The notes under the pieces were generated by a model. It made no database searches, was not told the DNA's origin, and saw nothing but the letters and a program-made list of their open reading frames with translations. This document shows, in pieces, positions 24,747 to 35,660 of a stretch of 64,000 nt of DNA (position 1 is its first letter; each line of letters starts with the position of its first letter). This stretch comes from Eretmocerus hayati (Eukaryota > Arthropoda > Insecta > Hymenoptera > Aphelinidae): contig CM056742.1 in the NCBI GenBank assembly GCA_029851415.1, positions 10,581,736-10,645,735 of the forward strand. Direction: 5' to 3'. A program made the translations under genes and the position numbers.

Positions 24747-25250
24747 CTATTGAGTTACATACATACCAAGAAAAATGAGCCTATCATTTCTGTCAAAGTA
24801 GCTGCTAATCTCAACAGGTGGAGGCGGAGGCGAATTCTTATGTTTATTCTTCCAGTGAGTCATCAGAGCAGAGCGTTGAGAATATTTCAGATCACATTTA
24901 TAACACACATATGGCTTAATGTCGTAATGAGCAAGTACATGAACTCTCATAGTGCTTTGCAGATTGAAGCACCGATCACATTCAGAGCACTGGAAAGGTC
25001 GCTCTCCTCTATGAATTGACTCGTGCCTCTTAAGATGATCTTTGCTAGAAATTCTTTTATTGCATTGAGTGCACAGATATCCATCTCTATCGTTTCCTTC
25101 AGGCATGTATCTGGATTTTGTGATTTTATTTGATTTTTTGAGTGTTTTCAATCTGATACATGAATCATCAAGTTTCTTGTGACTGTCCAGCGACTTTAGA
25201 GACAGAAAATTTTTGTAGCAGTTGTTGCATTGATAACACGTTTTAGCTTT
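24747..25250 (-). CDS. Last exon of unit 11 with four fingers (167 aa)
   Basis: It starts after ttatttctag in phase 0 with KAKTCYQCNNC. The first finger is of C2HC type (CNNC...HKKLDDSC). Three C2H2 fingers follow, and the tail HWKNKHKNSPPPPPVEI matches units 10 and 12. With the finger in the previous exon, unit 11 has five fingers, about half the family norm. This unit looks like a member of the family of units 10-12 that is split by introns and shortened. It is inferred to be an alternative end of the ZAD gene or of a small independent gene. Confidence 0.8.
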   Translation of the reverse strand, partial: KAKTCYQCNNCYKNFLSLKSLDSHKKLDDSCIRLKTLKKSNKITKSRYMPEGNDRDGYLCTQCNKRISSKDHLKRHESIHRGERPFQCSECDRCFNLQSTMRVHVLAHYDIKPYVCYKCDLKYSQRSALMTHWKNKHKNSPPPPPVEISSYFDRNDRLIFLGMYVTQ

Positions 25251-25326
25251 CTAGAAATAATGAATATTTCACCAATTTCACAACAATATTGTTGAAATAT
25301 TGAGCAATGAACTCTCAAAAACTCAC

Positions 25327-25663
25327 CCTCTGAGAATAGTTTTCCTCATGAACACATTTCAGATGTTTGATCAGTGATGCTTTTGATGCAGTGCTGTGAG
25401 TGCATCTGTCGCATGCATACCTAGCTCTTAACTTGGCCAACTTCTTTTTCTTAATTCTAAGTTCAGTCGTCTCATGCATTAGTACATCATTCCTCTCATT
25501 TGGAAATATGACTTTGGCAGCTGATGCAAGTGAAGGAAGGCAGGATGGAGCTTGGGATTGGTTCAGAGGACTTTCAAGACGAGGTTTACTTTTTGCTTCA
25601 ATCTCAACATCTTGTTGAAATATAGGAAAAGGCTTTTCTGTGGATCCAGATATTTCAACTGCC
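25327..25663 (-). CDS. Middle exon of unit 11 with one finger
   Basis: The exon has 337 bases. It starts after gatctttag with G plus codons AVEISGSTEKPFP and ends ...NYSQR at a gtgagt donor in phase 0. The acceptor phase lets it follow either exon 25864-26004 or the shared hub directly. Its only domain is one C2H2 finger (YACDRCTHSTASKASLIKH) near the end; a Lys-rich stretch precedes it. The next exon (25250-24747) continues in phase 0 after an intron of 76 bases. Confidence 0.78.
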
Positions 25664-25863
25664 CTAAAGATCAAGTGGAGACACAAACTTGTCAAATCAA
25701 ATGCAATATCAACCGCTTCAGTGGGTTGATAGTTGTCAAGCATACATAAATCGGTAAAAATTTATGCGGCTTTTAGGAAACTTTGAGGATTGATTGTTAC
25801 TACTAAGTAGAATGTAGCTCCTAATTATAAAAAATGTGATTCTATCCCTAAAGTAAAGAATAC

Positions 25864-26004
25864 CTGACGTTCACGGGTTCACTCTTGACAACTGCAAGAA
25901 ATGTTGGTGTATTGCTCCCAGAGCTTTGAACTCCAATGCGAGCGTCAGCATCCGTCTCTTCAAACGCTACCGGAGAATCGGCTTTTCGTTTTGACATCTC
26001 TCTT
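25864..26004 (-). CDS. Upstream exon of unit 11, symmetric, with an internal ATG
   Basis: The exon has 141 bases. It starts after taatttaattag with A plus codons R-E-M-S-K-R-K-A-D-S-P and ends NV plus AG at a gtatt donor. Both ends are phase 2, so it can be included or skipped without changing frame. It has a VVKSEP SUMO-type motif like the start of unit 10. Two readings are possible. It may be an alternative exon spliced after the shared hub. Or it may be the first exon of a separate transcript starting at the ATG at 25995-25997, which would give a protein without the ZAD. The pyrimidine tract is weak, and CCAAT-type sequences lie about 110-180 bases upstream, so the second reading is plausible. 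Confidence 0.65.
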
Positions 26005-26084
26005 CTAATTAAATTAGTGTAGCACGGAAGCAACGATCTTATTACCTATGAGAATGTGACGATAATAAGCGCAGCGAACTTAGT

Positions 26085-26215
26085 CTATCAACGATGCGGA
26101 AATGTGAAGCGAATAAGACCAATCCGTCAAAAAAATATCGTGGCTAGATTATCACAAGGCCAATCAGATGGACTCAACCGCGAGTCCGCCATTTAAGCTA
26201 TATGAGATTTGTCAA
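26085..26215. promoter_or_regulatory. Possible internal promoter upstream of unit 11
   Basis: This stretch holds two CCAAT-type sequences (gaccaatccg, ggccaatcag) and a ccgccattt sequence resembling a Pho/YY1 site. It is somewhat richer in CpG than the surrounding intron. It lies 80-210 bases upstream of the 5' end of the first unit 11 exon, which has its own ATG. Promoter function is inference; there is no TATA box I can defend. Confidence 0.3.
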
Positions 26216-26834
26216 GTTTCATGAATAGATGGAGGAGAAAAAAATGATGAATCGAATTCATCATCAAGAGAAATTTCATGACACAAGCACACTTGCATTT
26301 GGAAAAATGCATGATATCTCAACATAACCTAAAGGGATAGCAGCGAAAAAGATTCTTATTCAAAAAAGTTAGTGATTGCGAACCTACTTGAGTGACGATC
26401 CGTCTCGTTAAGTTTTCTTCCACCCAGATGTAGCACACAAATTACTCAGACATTAGCAAAAAGAAACTCAAGAATCATCTCCAAGATTTGGCAATGTAAC
26501 AGTTGTAATGTCTATTGGGGTTATATCGATTATAAGTGCAAACATCCACGATTATCAATTGTTTGTGCGCGAAGCATCCAACGGTTTTCGAATGTCGCTA
26601 TTTCAAAGTTGATTCTTAGACGACATGCTCAGTTAGAATATTGATTTCATATGATACTTCTTAAAAATAAGTGATTATCAATCTAAAAGAATGAGAATCC
26701 AGACGATATACATATTTGTGTTGATGCCATCACAATGGATTTGAGATAGAATTCTAACATTTGAGAAAAGACCGACTCGTCTCCTTGATCCCAGAATAGA
26801 CCATTGATCACAAACTCAATTCGTTTATAAAAAA

Positions 26835-26840
26835 TTTATT
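26835..26840 (-). terminator. Candidate poly(A) signal of unit 10
   Basis: AATAAA on the minus strand, about 215 bases after the unit 10 stop codon and ahead of the unit 11 exons. Confidence 0.4.
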
Positions 26841-27055
26841 TAAACAGAATCAGCGATCATAATTCATGTGTGTACAAATAATCTCAATTATACCAATCAA
26901 AATAAAGTAGAATCGATAAAGCTTTAAAAAAGCAAAAATCAACATGAATATGAGTATAGAATGAATGAATAATAATTATTATCATTCCGATTACGACGCT
27001 TATTTATAAATCAACTCGGATTTATCCAATATATTTTCAAATTTCACAAGAGCAC

Positions 27056-28553
27056 TCATTCAGGATTAGCATGAGGCACTTTAGAAGTGGACAGCTGCTC
27101 TTCCATTTCCTTCAAAATACCCGTAAGAACAACCGGTGGCGGTGGCTCAGTTTCTCCAGGATGCTTCCTTCTCCAGTGTATCATCATCGGTGTCCTCTGT
27201 GTAAATCCAGCACCACAAACATTACATTTGTAAGGCTTCAATCCAGCATGTGTTAATGAGTGAACTTTTTGCGTTGCCTGATCAGCAAAAACTTTGTGAC
27301 ACATCGGACACTCATGAGCATTTGCTCTTGTATGAACATTTCTATGTTTTTCTAAACTTACTTTGTTTCCATACTGCGAACCGCAATCGACGCACTCATA
27401 CACCCTATTATGTAATTTCATATGTTTATCAAGTGCTTCTTGAGTACATAGTTTTCTTCTACAAGTTTTACATTGAAAATCATCCGTTATTGTATGATTC
27501 CTTTTATGATTCCTCAAAAGATGTTTACCTTTGAAAATTTTTCCACAAATGTCACAGATGTGTGTTTCATCATTATGAAGTACCTGGTGATCCTTAAGTT
27601 CTCTCTTCATTTTAAATCTCTTACCACATCGATCACAGGTGAATAAATAATCATCAGTGTGAACCCTGTAGATATGAGATTGTATATAAAATTTATGTTT
27701 AGTTCTGTAGTCGCACTGGTCGCAACCATAAGTTGGAGCATCGGGTTTTTGTCTTTCGTGGACTTTTTGATGCTTTCGGAGTATGTAAGCTTGTCTGAAT
27801 GTTTTATCACAATCCGGACACTTGAACAATTTCATCGACTTGTGAACTGTAGATACATGTTTTTTTATGCATTGAAGATTACAGTGAGTGTGATTGCAGA
27901 TTGTGCACTGAAATCGACCGTTCGGAAGTTTGATATAATCTTCACCGACGTCATCACCGGGTACACCCTCCGTCTGATCTGGGGCTTCAATTTCACCTAA
28001 AAGAATGCCTCTTCTACCACGTTTTCGTTTGTATCGCGTTCCAGGTTGTTGTATCACGTTATTGCGTTTCTGTTGAGGTTGAGACGATTGATTCTGAGTT
28101 GAAGACGAAGATGATGATGAAGCTGCTGGAGTGAACGGTTTTGGTAAGAAGATCATAGGTTTGCGTTGATTTGGCCGTGGTAAGAGAAGAATCGGTGGTT
28201 TGACTTGCTGTTGGCCTTGATTTGGTGGGTAGACAAGCATAGGTTGAATCTGAGGACGAGGTAAGATTGGAGGTCTCTTGATGGGAGTTACAGTTTTTGC
28301 TGATTGAAGTAGACGAAGTGGCACTGGAGTCAGAATTGCTGAAGGTGCTTTTGGTGGTGCTCCTGATGTTGATGCCGATGGACGTATAATTGGTCGTAGA
28401 ATCGGTCTTATAATTGGTCGCACTGGTGTTGTCGATGTCTTGGACGTTGATGACTGAGGTAGAATGAAAGATCTTGGTTTTGGCGGAAGCGTGGGCAAAG
28501 GTTCCATCTTTATGCTGATGAAATTTTCTGGATCTTCCGATTTCACTACCAAC
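27056..28553 (-). CDS. Alternative 3' zinc-finger exon, unit 10 (498 aa)
   Basis: It starts after cttatttcag with G plus codons LVVKSEDPENF..., giving two SUMO-type motifs (VVKSE, SIKME). The first 200 residues are Pro-, Gln- and Ser-rich (repeated RPI-R/I units, a serine run). Nine C2H2 fingers follow (about 215-468), without TGEKP linkers for the most part. It ends with the family tail HWRRKHPGETEPPPPVVLTGIL. Units 11 and 12 share this HWR...PPPPV variant, so the three adjacent units look like a local duplication group. It is inferred to be an alternative end of the ZAD gene. Confidence 0.88.
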
Positions 28554-29878
28554 CTGAAATAAGATTCGAGCTCGTTAGATACGACTCAGCTCGTGAAATG
28601 TAACGTCGACTTTTTTGCGGTGCTTTTTCGTCGGAATAAACTTAAATATTGTTTGAAGGATTCGCAGAATTTTTAAGGATTTTGTGTTCGGTTCAATGTG
28701 TAATAAGCGATTTTCTTTTTAAATGTTGGAATCTGACACGTACCATTTGTGATGCAGTATTGGGTCGCAGATTCAATGTAAACCTCATGAATATTCGACA
28801 TTTGCTCTCAGCATCCTCTCAAATTAGAATTTGTCAGGGAGCAAATTAGTCGATAATCAGGATCAGGACGACGCTATAGAGTCTAGCTCTCAAAACCTCA
28901 GCACTCAAGCTATCATAGTTTTTTTACGATAGCTTCATTCATGCTCATTACCTGTTATTTTGCCGACGACCCAGCGATGGATTATTCAAGTTTCATCTTC
29001 AAGCAAATTCATCACAGAAGAACAACAAATTCAATTGAAATTTTCAAATTTTATTCTGAAAGCAGTATTCAACTTGAGAAAAATACGCATAAAATATCAA
29101 CTTTTACGGTGATGTTTCTTTCACTGGTACAATTAGATTTTTTTTCGATTTTTCTACATAATAAACATTTTTAAAACAATCGTATGTGATGCTCATCGCA
29201 TCTAAATCAATCCTTTGTAAGTACGAATCATGTATCATTCCTGAGGAATCTTTTTACAAATACAAACAAAAAAATCTCTTGACAAAATTCAGAGCGCGTA
29301 AGGGTGGATATGATTTTGTCGGAATATAAATAGATATCAATCAGATTTCGTATTAGAAACCACAAGCTGCGCAAAAAATAGTCTCCCTACACTCCAAAAA
29401 GCGTAGAGCACCTAGAACCTGCACCGGCAGTAACAAGCTAAACAAAGATATATCAAAATAACGACTGATTTGAAATGCTTTGGTTGAACTATTTGAATGA
29501 GTCTCCCTAATACTTAAATTAGAGAATTTGAATAAAAGAATTATGGTATGGATTCATCTTTTTCACGATGAATAACCCAAGTAAGTTGCAGAAAACGTGT
29601 AAGTTTAAACAAGTGTCAGGCAAATAACTTGAATTTTATAAATATAATATTACCGATATTATAACAATAGTTCATGGCAAAACCCTGTTATTGTTGACTT
29701 GCAGATTCTACAAGAAAGGCACTGGTGAAATTCGGTAACGAGCTTAAAAAAGTTTCATTGTAAAAAATGGTAAAAGTACAGGATAAAAATCTGAATGTAA
29801 CAGATTGATCGATGACCGATCAAAATATCAAACTGATAACTGGCACTGGTACGAGTAAAGATAAAAATAATGAATATG
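28554..29878. other. Spacer between units 10 and 9
   Basis: AT-rich, with some CpG in the first 60 bases next to the unit 10 acceptor. There is an AATAAA on the minus strand at 29050-29055. No exon seen. Confidence 0.5.
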
Positions 29879-31019
29879 TTACTCTAGAAAAGCGTAAAAA
29901 TACTGTTCAAAGCTATCTCCACATTCGGACTCTAATTTAACGGGTAACAAAGAGTAGTCCAAATCGTCCTCAATTTTAGGTTCTAGCTTTACGTCAAGCC
30001 TGTCAACTTCCTGCATTTCATCCCTTTCTAAAGCCGATGTAGTACTCACAGCATCGTCGAACGGATCATCATTTTCATCATGTTCCAATTTCACATTGTA
30101 CGATGCGACAAGTTTAGCCGGTAATTTATAACTCACGTGAGTCTCCTTATGATTCACAAGACTGAATAAATGCTTGTAAGTAAGCTCACACTCATCACAT
30201 TTGAATGGTGGTTTACATTTTTTGTAATGCTCAGCTAAGTGAGATTTCAAACTGCTGCGCTTTTCCATACTCTTTAGGCAGTGTTTACAGCAAAAATGTG
30301 GATGCTCTTTGACAACATGATTTACCAGAAGCCTGCCTCTAGTAAATTTCATTGGACACTCTGCGCAAGGATACCAAAATGTGTAACCACTTCGCCTACC
30401 AAGTCTTAATCTATCACTTCCCAGTGTAGTTCTGAGATTTTTTCTTCTACTTCCGCCTCTTCTGTAAACTGCATCATTCAAAAGCTCGCGTTTGATTTTC
30501 GTGCGATTGCGAGCAAATGAATTTGTGTTTGCTTCGTTGTTAGTAATAATAGTAGTACTAGTAGTAGGCATCTCACAGAAGAGTAAGGGTAAAGGTGGCT
30601 CAAATTCTCGGGTTACTTTTTTGCAAGATGTGCAGGAGCTGGTTGTTTCAATTGTTGAGCTTTTTTTAAAAAGTTTGTTGGAAGGTTGATTCTCTTTATC
30701 ATCAGAGCATCTGATGAAAAGAGGATCCTTCCTCTTGATAGCACTTTTCTTTCGTTTTATCCCATGAAATGGATTTTTCTTCCTGAAACTGTTTACAGCA
30801 TTGACTTGAACTTCGGTCTGTGGACGAACATAGACCGTAAGGAATTTGGGCTGTAATTGCTGCTGGGCAAAGTGATGCTCGTTGGTAAAGGGTTCGGGCT
30901 TTATCCAATCTCTACATGTGTAAACATTTTCAATTTTGATCTCTTCGCATGAAATCTCCGAATTAATTGTCAGCTCCTGATGCTCGTGATGATGATGTTT
31001 GCCGTCCTCAAGGTGAGAC
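29879..31019 (-). CDS. Alternative 3' zinc-finger exon, unit 9, only three fingers (379 aa)
   Basis: It starts after tgtgttgcag with G plus codons SHLEDGKHHHHEHQE, a His-rich start. The first 200 residues are basic and polar, with SUMO-type motifs EIKIE and WIKPE. Only three C2H2 fingers are visible (about residues 220-310): CAEC, CKHC and CDEC. The C-terminal 70 residues are acidic and again contain VKLEP and VKLES. It lacks the conserved C-terminal finger block of units 7, 10 and 12-18. It is either a shortened unit or one specialised for something other than long-site DNA binding. The open frame and splice phase argue that it is functional. Confidence 0.85.
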
Positions 31020-32088
31020 CTGCAACACATACACGAGGGCGTAGCCGATTAGAGCTCGGCGATCTTCAGTTGTAGACAGCGACGCGGACGTTCCGAGGTT
31101 TATAAAATCACTTACGGTTCAGCAGCCTATAGAAAATTAATAATTTTTTCGATAAAGTGTAAGAGTGTGGAAGGGTGCAGGTATCCAATGAATATCAGTA
31201 ATGACGCCTGACTTCTTCAATTGTAAAAATTGCATTTTATTCAAGTGCAAATTGGTCGCACAATATCACTCAGTTAGTTATTTGCACATCAACAGTCGAT
31301 GCAGAATGCACAAGGTAATTAATAATTATTACAACAGAATAATCACTGAGAATAATTTCATAACGAGTTCACAAAATAATATCAAGATGGTCGTTGAGTA
31401 ACTTGTAGCGAATGAAGCGATGCTAATCAAAAAGATATGAAATTCAACTCACAACAAAGCCTATTATTAATAACAAAACCTATTATCTAAAACAAAAATT
31501 ATTAGTTGATATTGCTCATTCACGAAAAATAGTAAGTGGAAAAATCCAAAATATCAAGATCTAGAGATAAGAAGGGTACGGAAACACCCTGGATATCAGT
31601 TCATTTTCAGTAAAGACAAAAAAGCTATGCCCAAACATATTCAAGAGGATAAAATTCATAATAAAATCCACTTTCAGGAAGAAATTCTAAAAAATTGAAT
31701 AACTAGGACTAAAGTAGTATCTAGTTATACACGAATTTCAATTCATCGGTTCTAAAAAGAGAAGAAATACCTCTAATCACAACAATTATATATAAAGATT
31801 AAATCTCATGCTTAATTCAATTTTAAATTGAAGAAATCCAGATAGTTTAATAGAAAGAAAATAGAATAGAGTGAATACACCCTAAAGAACCCATTAAATT
31901 CCAAATTGGATAAAGAAATGATTCAATTCATCAACATATACACAGAATTAAATGTACAATTCAAGACTCTTTCTTCTGGACTAAGCTCGGCTTTCAAATC
32001 CAGGCCAACATCAAGAACAAAAATAATCAGATCGGACAATCAGGTCCTTGGAACTCCAGTCTTGTAACAAGACAGTCCTCTAATATCT
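31020..32088. other. Spacer between units 9 and 8
   Basis: The first 90 bases (31020-31110) are clearly GC- and CpG-richer than the rest. There is an AATAAA on the minus strand at 31236-31241. No exon seen. Confidence 0.5.
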
Positions 32089-33622
32089 CTACATGAGTAG
32101 CTCGACACCATTCTTGACAAACCTTGCAACGACAGCTTCTGCACTCTTCCTCATCTCATCGGTGTCAAATCTCTGCAAGCTCAACTGTGTTTCACCATGC
32201 TTGGAAGATTTGTGTGCCTTCAGCTGTTTCCAAGTACCAATAGCTCTTCCACATTCATCGCAGCTGTACCTCATCAAGTCATTATGACTCAATATGTGTC
32301 TGTACAGTGACCTCAAACCATTGAAACCTTCAAGGCATAAAGGGCAAGCCAAAAGTGAGAGCATTTTATGAGGTCCTGGAGGCTCAGTTGTACAATTATG
32401 AAATCTTACATGAGCTATACTGGGTAGACTGCCATCACAGTTATCACAGTATAGGTTTTCCTGTAGAAGTTTCAGGCAGTGATCGAATGGCATATCAGAC
32501 TTTCTTGCACACTCTAGACAGACAGGTTTTGGAGGTAAACCTTTTCGATATTGAACAAGTTTGTCCTTGGCATCTGGGCAAAGTCTACAGAATTGCCGCA
32601 TCTGATGGTAAGCCAAATGATGGTCAGCAAATTCTGCAGGCCCTTTGACTTCGTGGGCGCAGTACCTACAGTAGTGCATCAAATTCTTGGCACTGTGCAC
32701 TGCCCTGTGATGTTTTAAAAGATCATCTGGATCAAGGTAAACTACCCCGTTGTCACACACAGCACAAAGAAATTCGCCCTCTTCGACACTTTTGTAGACA
32801 AACTCGGATTCGTCTTCCTTGGAACCAATGATACCATCGACCTCGTCGTCTAGCACCTTCTTTTGGGCAGTTTTAGTAGTAGTGTGATGATGACCTTCTC
32901 GACGACGATGTAGCTCTAAGAGTCTAGTCGATATGAACTTGGCACGGCAGGTTGTGCACGAATAAAGAATATCGTACTCGTATTCGTCATCGGTGACCTC
33001 TGATAAGGAAGACTCCTCGTCTGGTTCGCGTTTTAGACAGTCCAGGTACTGTCTATGCTGTAGAAGCTCACGAGGACATGTAAAATATCTCAGGCAGTCT
33101 CTACAAGGTAGCAGAGGTCTATATTCAAAACGCTCGTCTTTACTGTCATCGTCGTCGACTTGTGATAAATCAGCCTTGGGAGGTTCCAATTCTAAAGGAT
33201 CGGTATCCGGATGATTATTATTTTTCGTTTCTTCAGATTCCTGCTGTTTTTTATGAGTCAGACGACGATGGTAGCTAAGTTGATTGTAAGAGTGAAAGTA
33301 TTTCTTGCAGATTCGGCAATAGGGCGTGTGAAGCTTGCGTCTTTTGAGACGCCTCTTTTTTTGATGAGGCTTGTACGGTACTAGCGATGGTTTTTCTAAA
33401 AGTGGAGGCGTGGGTGGTAGAAATAACTCAAAATCATCCGAATCATCGTTTTCTTCGGCTTCTTGTTTGATCCATACTTGTTCACGTAGTTGGCTTCGCA
33501 GCATGTCGATCTCAAGATTTGTCAGGCGTGTTAAAGATACTCGAGGTTCGAGAAGTGATGATTTTGTTGGCTCCGAGATGAATGTTGGCTCTTCGTCGAT
33601 CGGCTCAAGTTTGATGGTTATT
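32089..33622 (-). CDS. Alternative 3' zinc-finger exon, unit 8, divergent fingers (510 aa)
   Basis: It starts after tgctgttgcag with A plus codons ITIKLEPIDEEP, itself a SUMO-type motif. A second one (WIKQE) follows about 40 residues later. About eight C2H2 or C2HC fingers are spread between residues 100 and 475, with long acidic or Arg-rich spacers instead of the usual short linkers. One segment reads CRLC...(about 18 residues)...CLEC and lacks histidines, like a four-Cys zinc site. There are no TGEKP linkers. The tail ends VVARFVKNGVELLM, an amphipathic helix. It is the least classical of the units; contiguous DNA reading by all fingers is unlikely. Confidence 0.86.
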
Positions 33623-35660
33623 CTGCAACAGCAAGAACACGAGAAGGGCGAGTGTGAGACGAGCTACTGATGGTGAACGACGAGAGAGCGAGCATACACT
33701 GTCCATGAAGAAGATGTGCCTGATTCAGTTGTAGAAGAGAATCGTAGTAGGCTTTGTCTCGTTGTTGGCGTTGCAGTGAGTCGTCGTCGTAGTCAAGAAG
33801 GCTTGTTCGTTGAATGGAAATATCTACATTAGAATAAATTTTTCTTCCTTCCTTTAGATTTTTCAACTAGCGACTGCTAGTAATTTATTGAAAATAAATT
33901 TAAACATGGTACAAAGGTATAAAAATGGTACAAGTATAAAATGCCACCATCGCATTACATGCGTAACGGTAAAATAGACTTATTCACTACTGGCAGTGGT
34001 CGCATACCAAATCTGAGATTAAAAAAAAAAAAAAACTTATCAAATTTGTAAATGGTACGATTTGATTGTAGAACAAATTTCTAGTCGAATTTCTTTTCAA
34101 TTATTTGGCACATACAATTTTTGAATTCAGGTACAATGAGGGCTGGTGATGTCTAATTGAGAAATTGTCTTACGATTCAATTTCATTAATTTCGAATTTC
34201 TTTGTGAATCTGCGACACTGAAATATCCGGTAAAATATACAACAGGTTGTTTGCATTACCAATTGTAATGAACCTAGTAAAAGTTATAGCAAAACAATAG
34301 CGAAAACAAGACATAAAAAACAGGTAAACAAGTAGAAAAATCTCAATGGTATAAATGAGTAAAGAGTTCAAAACTATTTGGATCAAACATAAAATAACTA
34401 GAACAAGAGGTGGGAATAACGTGGTTGAGATGTATAAGCGTTCAAGTAACAAGAATCGATTCGAGTATAAGTAAATGAATAAAGCTTCAAGCAAGAATAA
34501 TATACGAGCTATAATAAGCAAATCATCATCATATGATGCAGTTTTCATACTCATTGAGTATTTTAAATGACTAAGATAATGGTTACTATCTTTAAAAAAA
34601 AAAACTTAAAATTTTGGAACAAATGTATGTAAGTAGCGTTAGTGGGAGTAAATCGAATTTTCATTAGTCTGAGACTGATGACTCTAATGGGAATGATTCT
34701 TTCACGACAAAATTCTGTGCAAAATTTGGAGAGATTTTGTATCAAATCATGACTTTGAAGATGGTTTGGGCTCATTTCCTAGAGCAATGGCAAGATTAGA
34801 GTTTCGCCATATGATGATATCAACAAAAAAACTTATAAACTATTTTGATTGAGTGCTCAAACAATGGTTAAGAACTAATATAAAACGGTTGTGCATCCTT
34901 TGTATCTCATTTCCTGGTAAAAACACTTCATTTCGACCAAAAATTGACCATATTTTGGAGCTTGTGCAACTAATACAAGCCAAGAAACGACTATTTTGGA
35001 GCCAGTTTTTGGTTGAAATGAGCAGGCATTCTTCCTAAGAGGATAATAAGAAGATTATGTCATGGTTATTCATTGTGGTAATGAAATGTTGACCGACGAA
35101 CTAGTCAACTGTAAAAAATCATAAATCAAATGAAAAACTGTCGACATAAAGCATTAAAAAGACCTCAACTTTTACGAAAAAAAGTTGAGCGGCTTTGGAT
35201 AGAAGATTGTAGATAAATAAATTGTCATGGAAAATCGAAATTACATTTTCCTTTCTAAAGAATAGACACGACACAAACGAGTGATTCATATGAGATTAAT
35301 AATATTTCGGAGGGATTTGGTTATAGATAATAAATATATAGAATGCTACAAAATTACATCGATGTCTCGCTTTCATTTCTGAGACTGGAAAAAAAAACGG
35401 TAGATGAGGCACTTGGAATGCAAGTATCAACAAAATATCTTCTTCTCATGAATCATTCAATCAATCGGTGAAGACACCGACAAGACTATCATAAAAAGAC
35501 CCTGTAAAAATTCTTGGCACACTATTCTCGGATAAACGAGTTAGCAACCTTTCGTCGAAATCTAAAATAGAATAAAAAATTCAAAGATAATGCAAAATAT
35601 ATTCGCATGGACGGAGTGCCACATCAAATTTCAAATTTCATAGATCATCAACATCAAATC
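33623..35660. other. Spacer between units 8 and 7
   Basis: The first 200 bases are richer in GC and CpG (gagcgagcat, gtcgtcgtcgtag). A 14-base A run lies near 34021, and the rest is very AT-rich. No exon that I can support. Confidence 0.5.

Larger units (their letters stand above)
26005..27055. other. Spacer between units 11 and 10
   Basis: It holds the possible internal promoter at 26085-26215 and the unit 10 poly(A) candidate; the rest is AT-rich with no exon seen. Confidence 0.5.
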
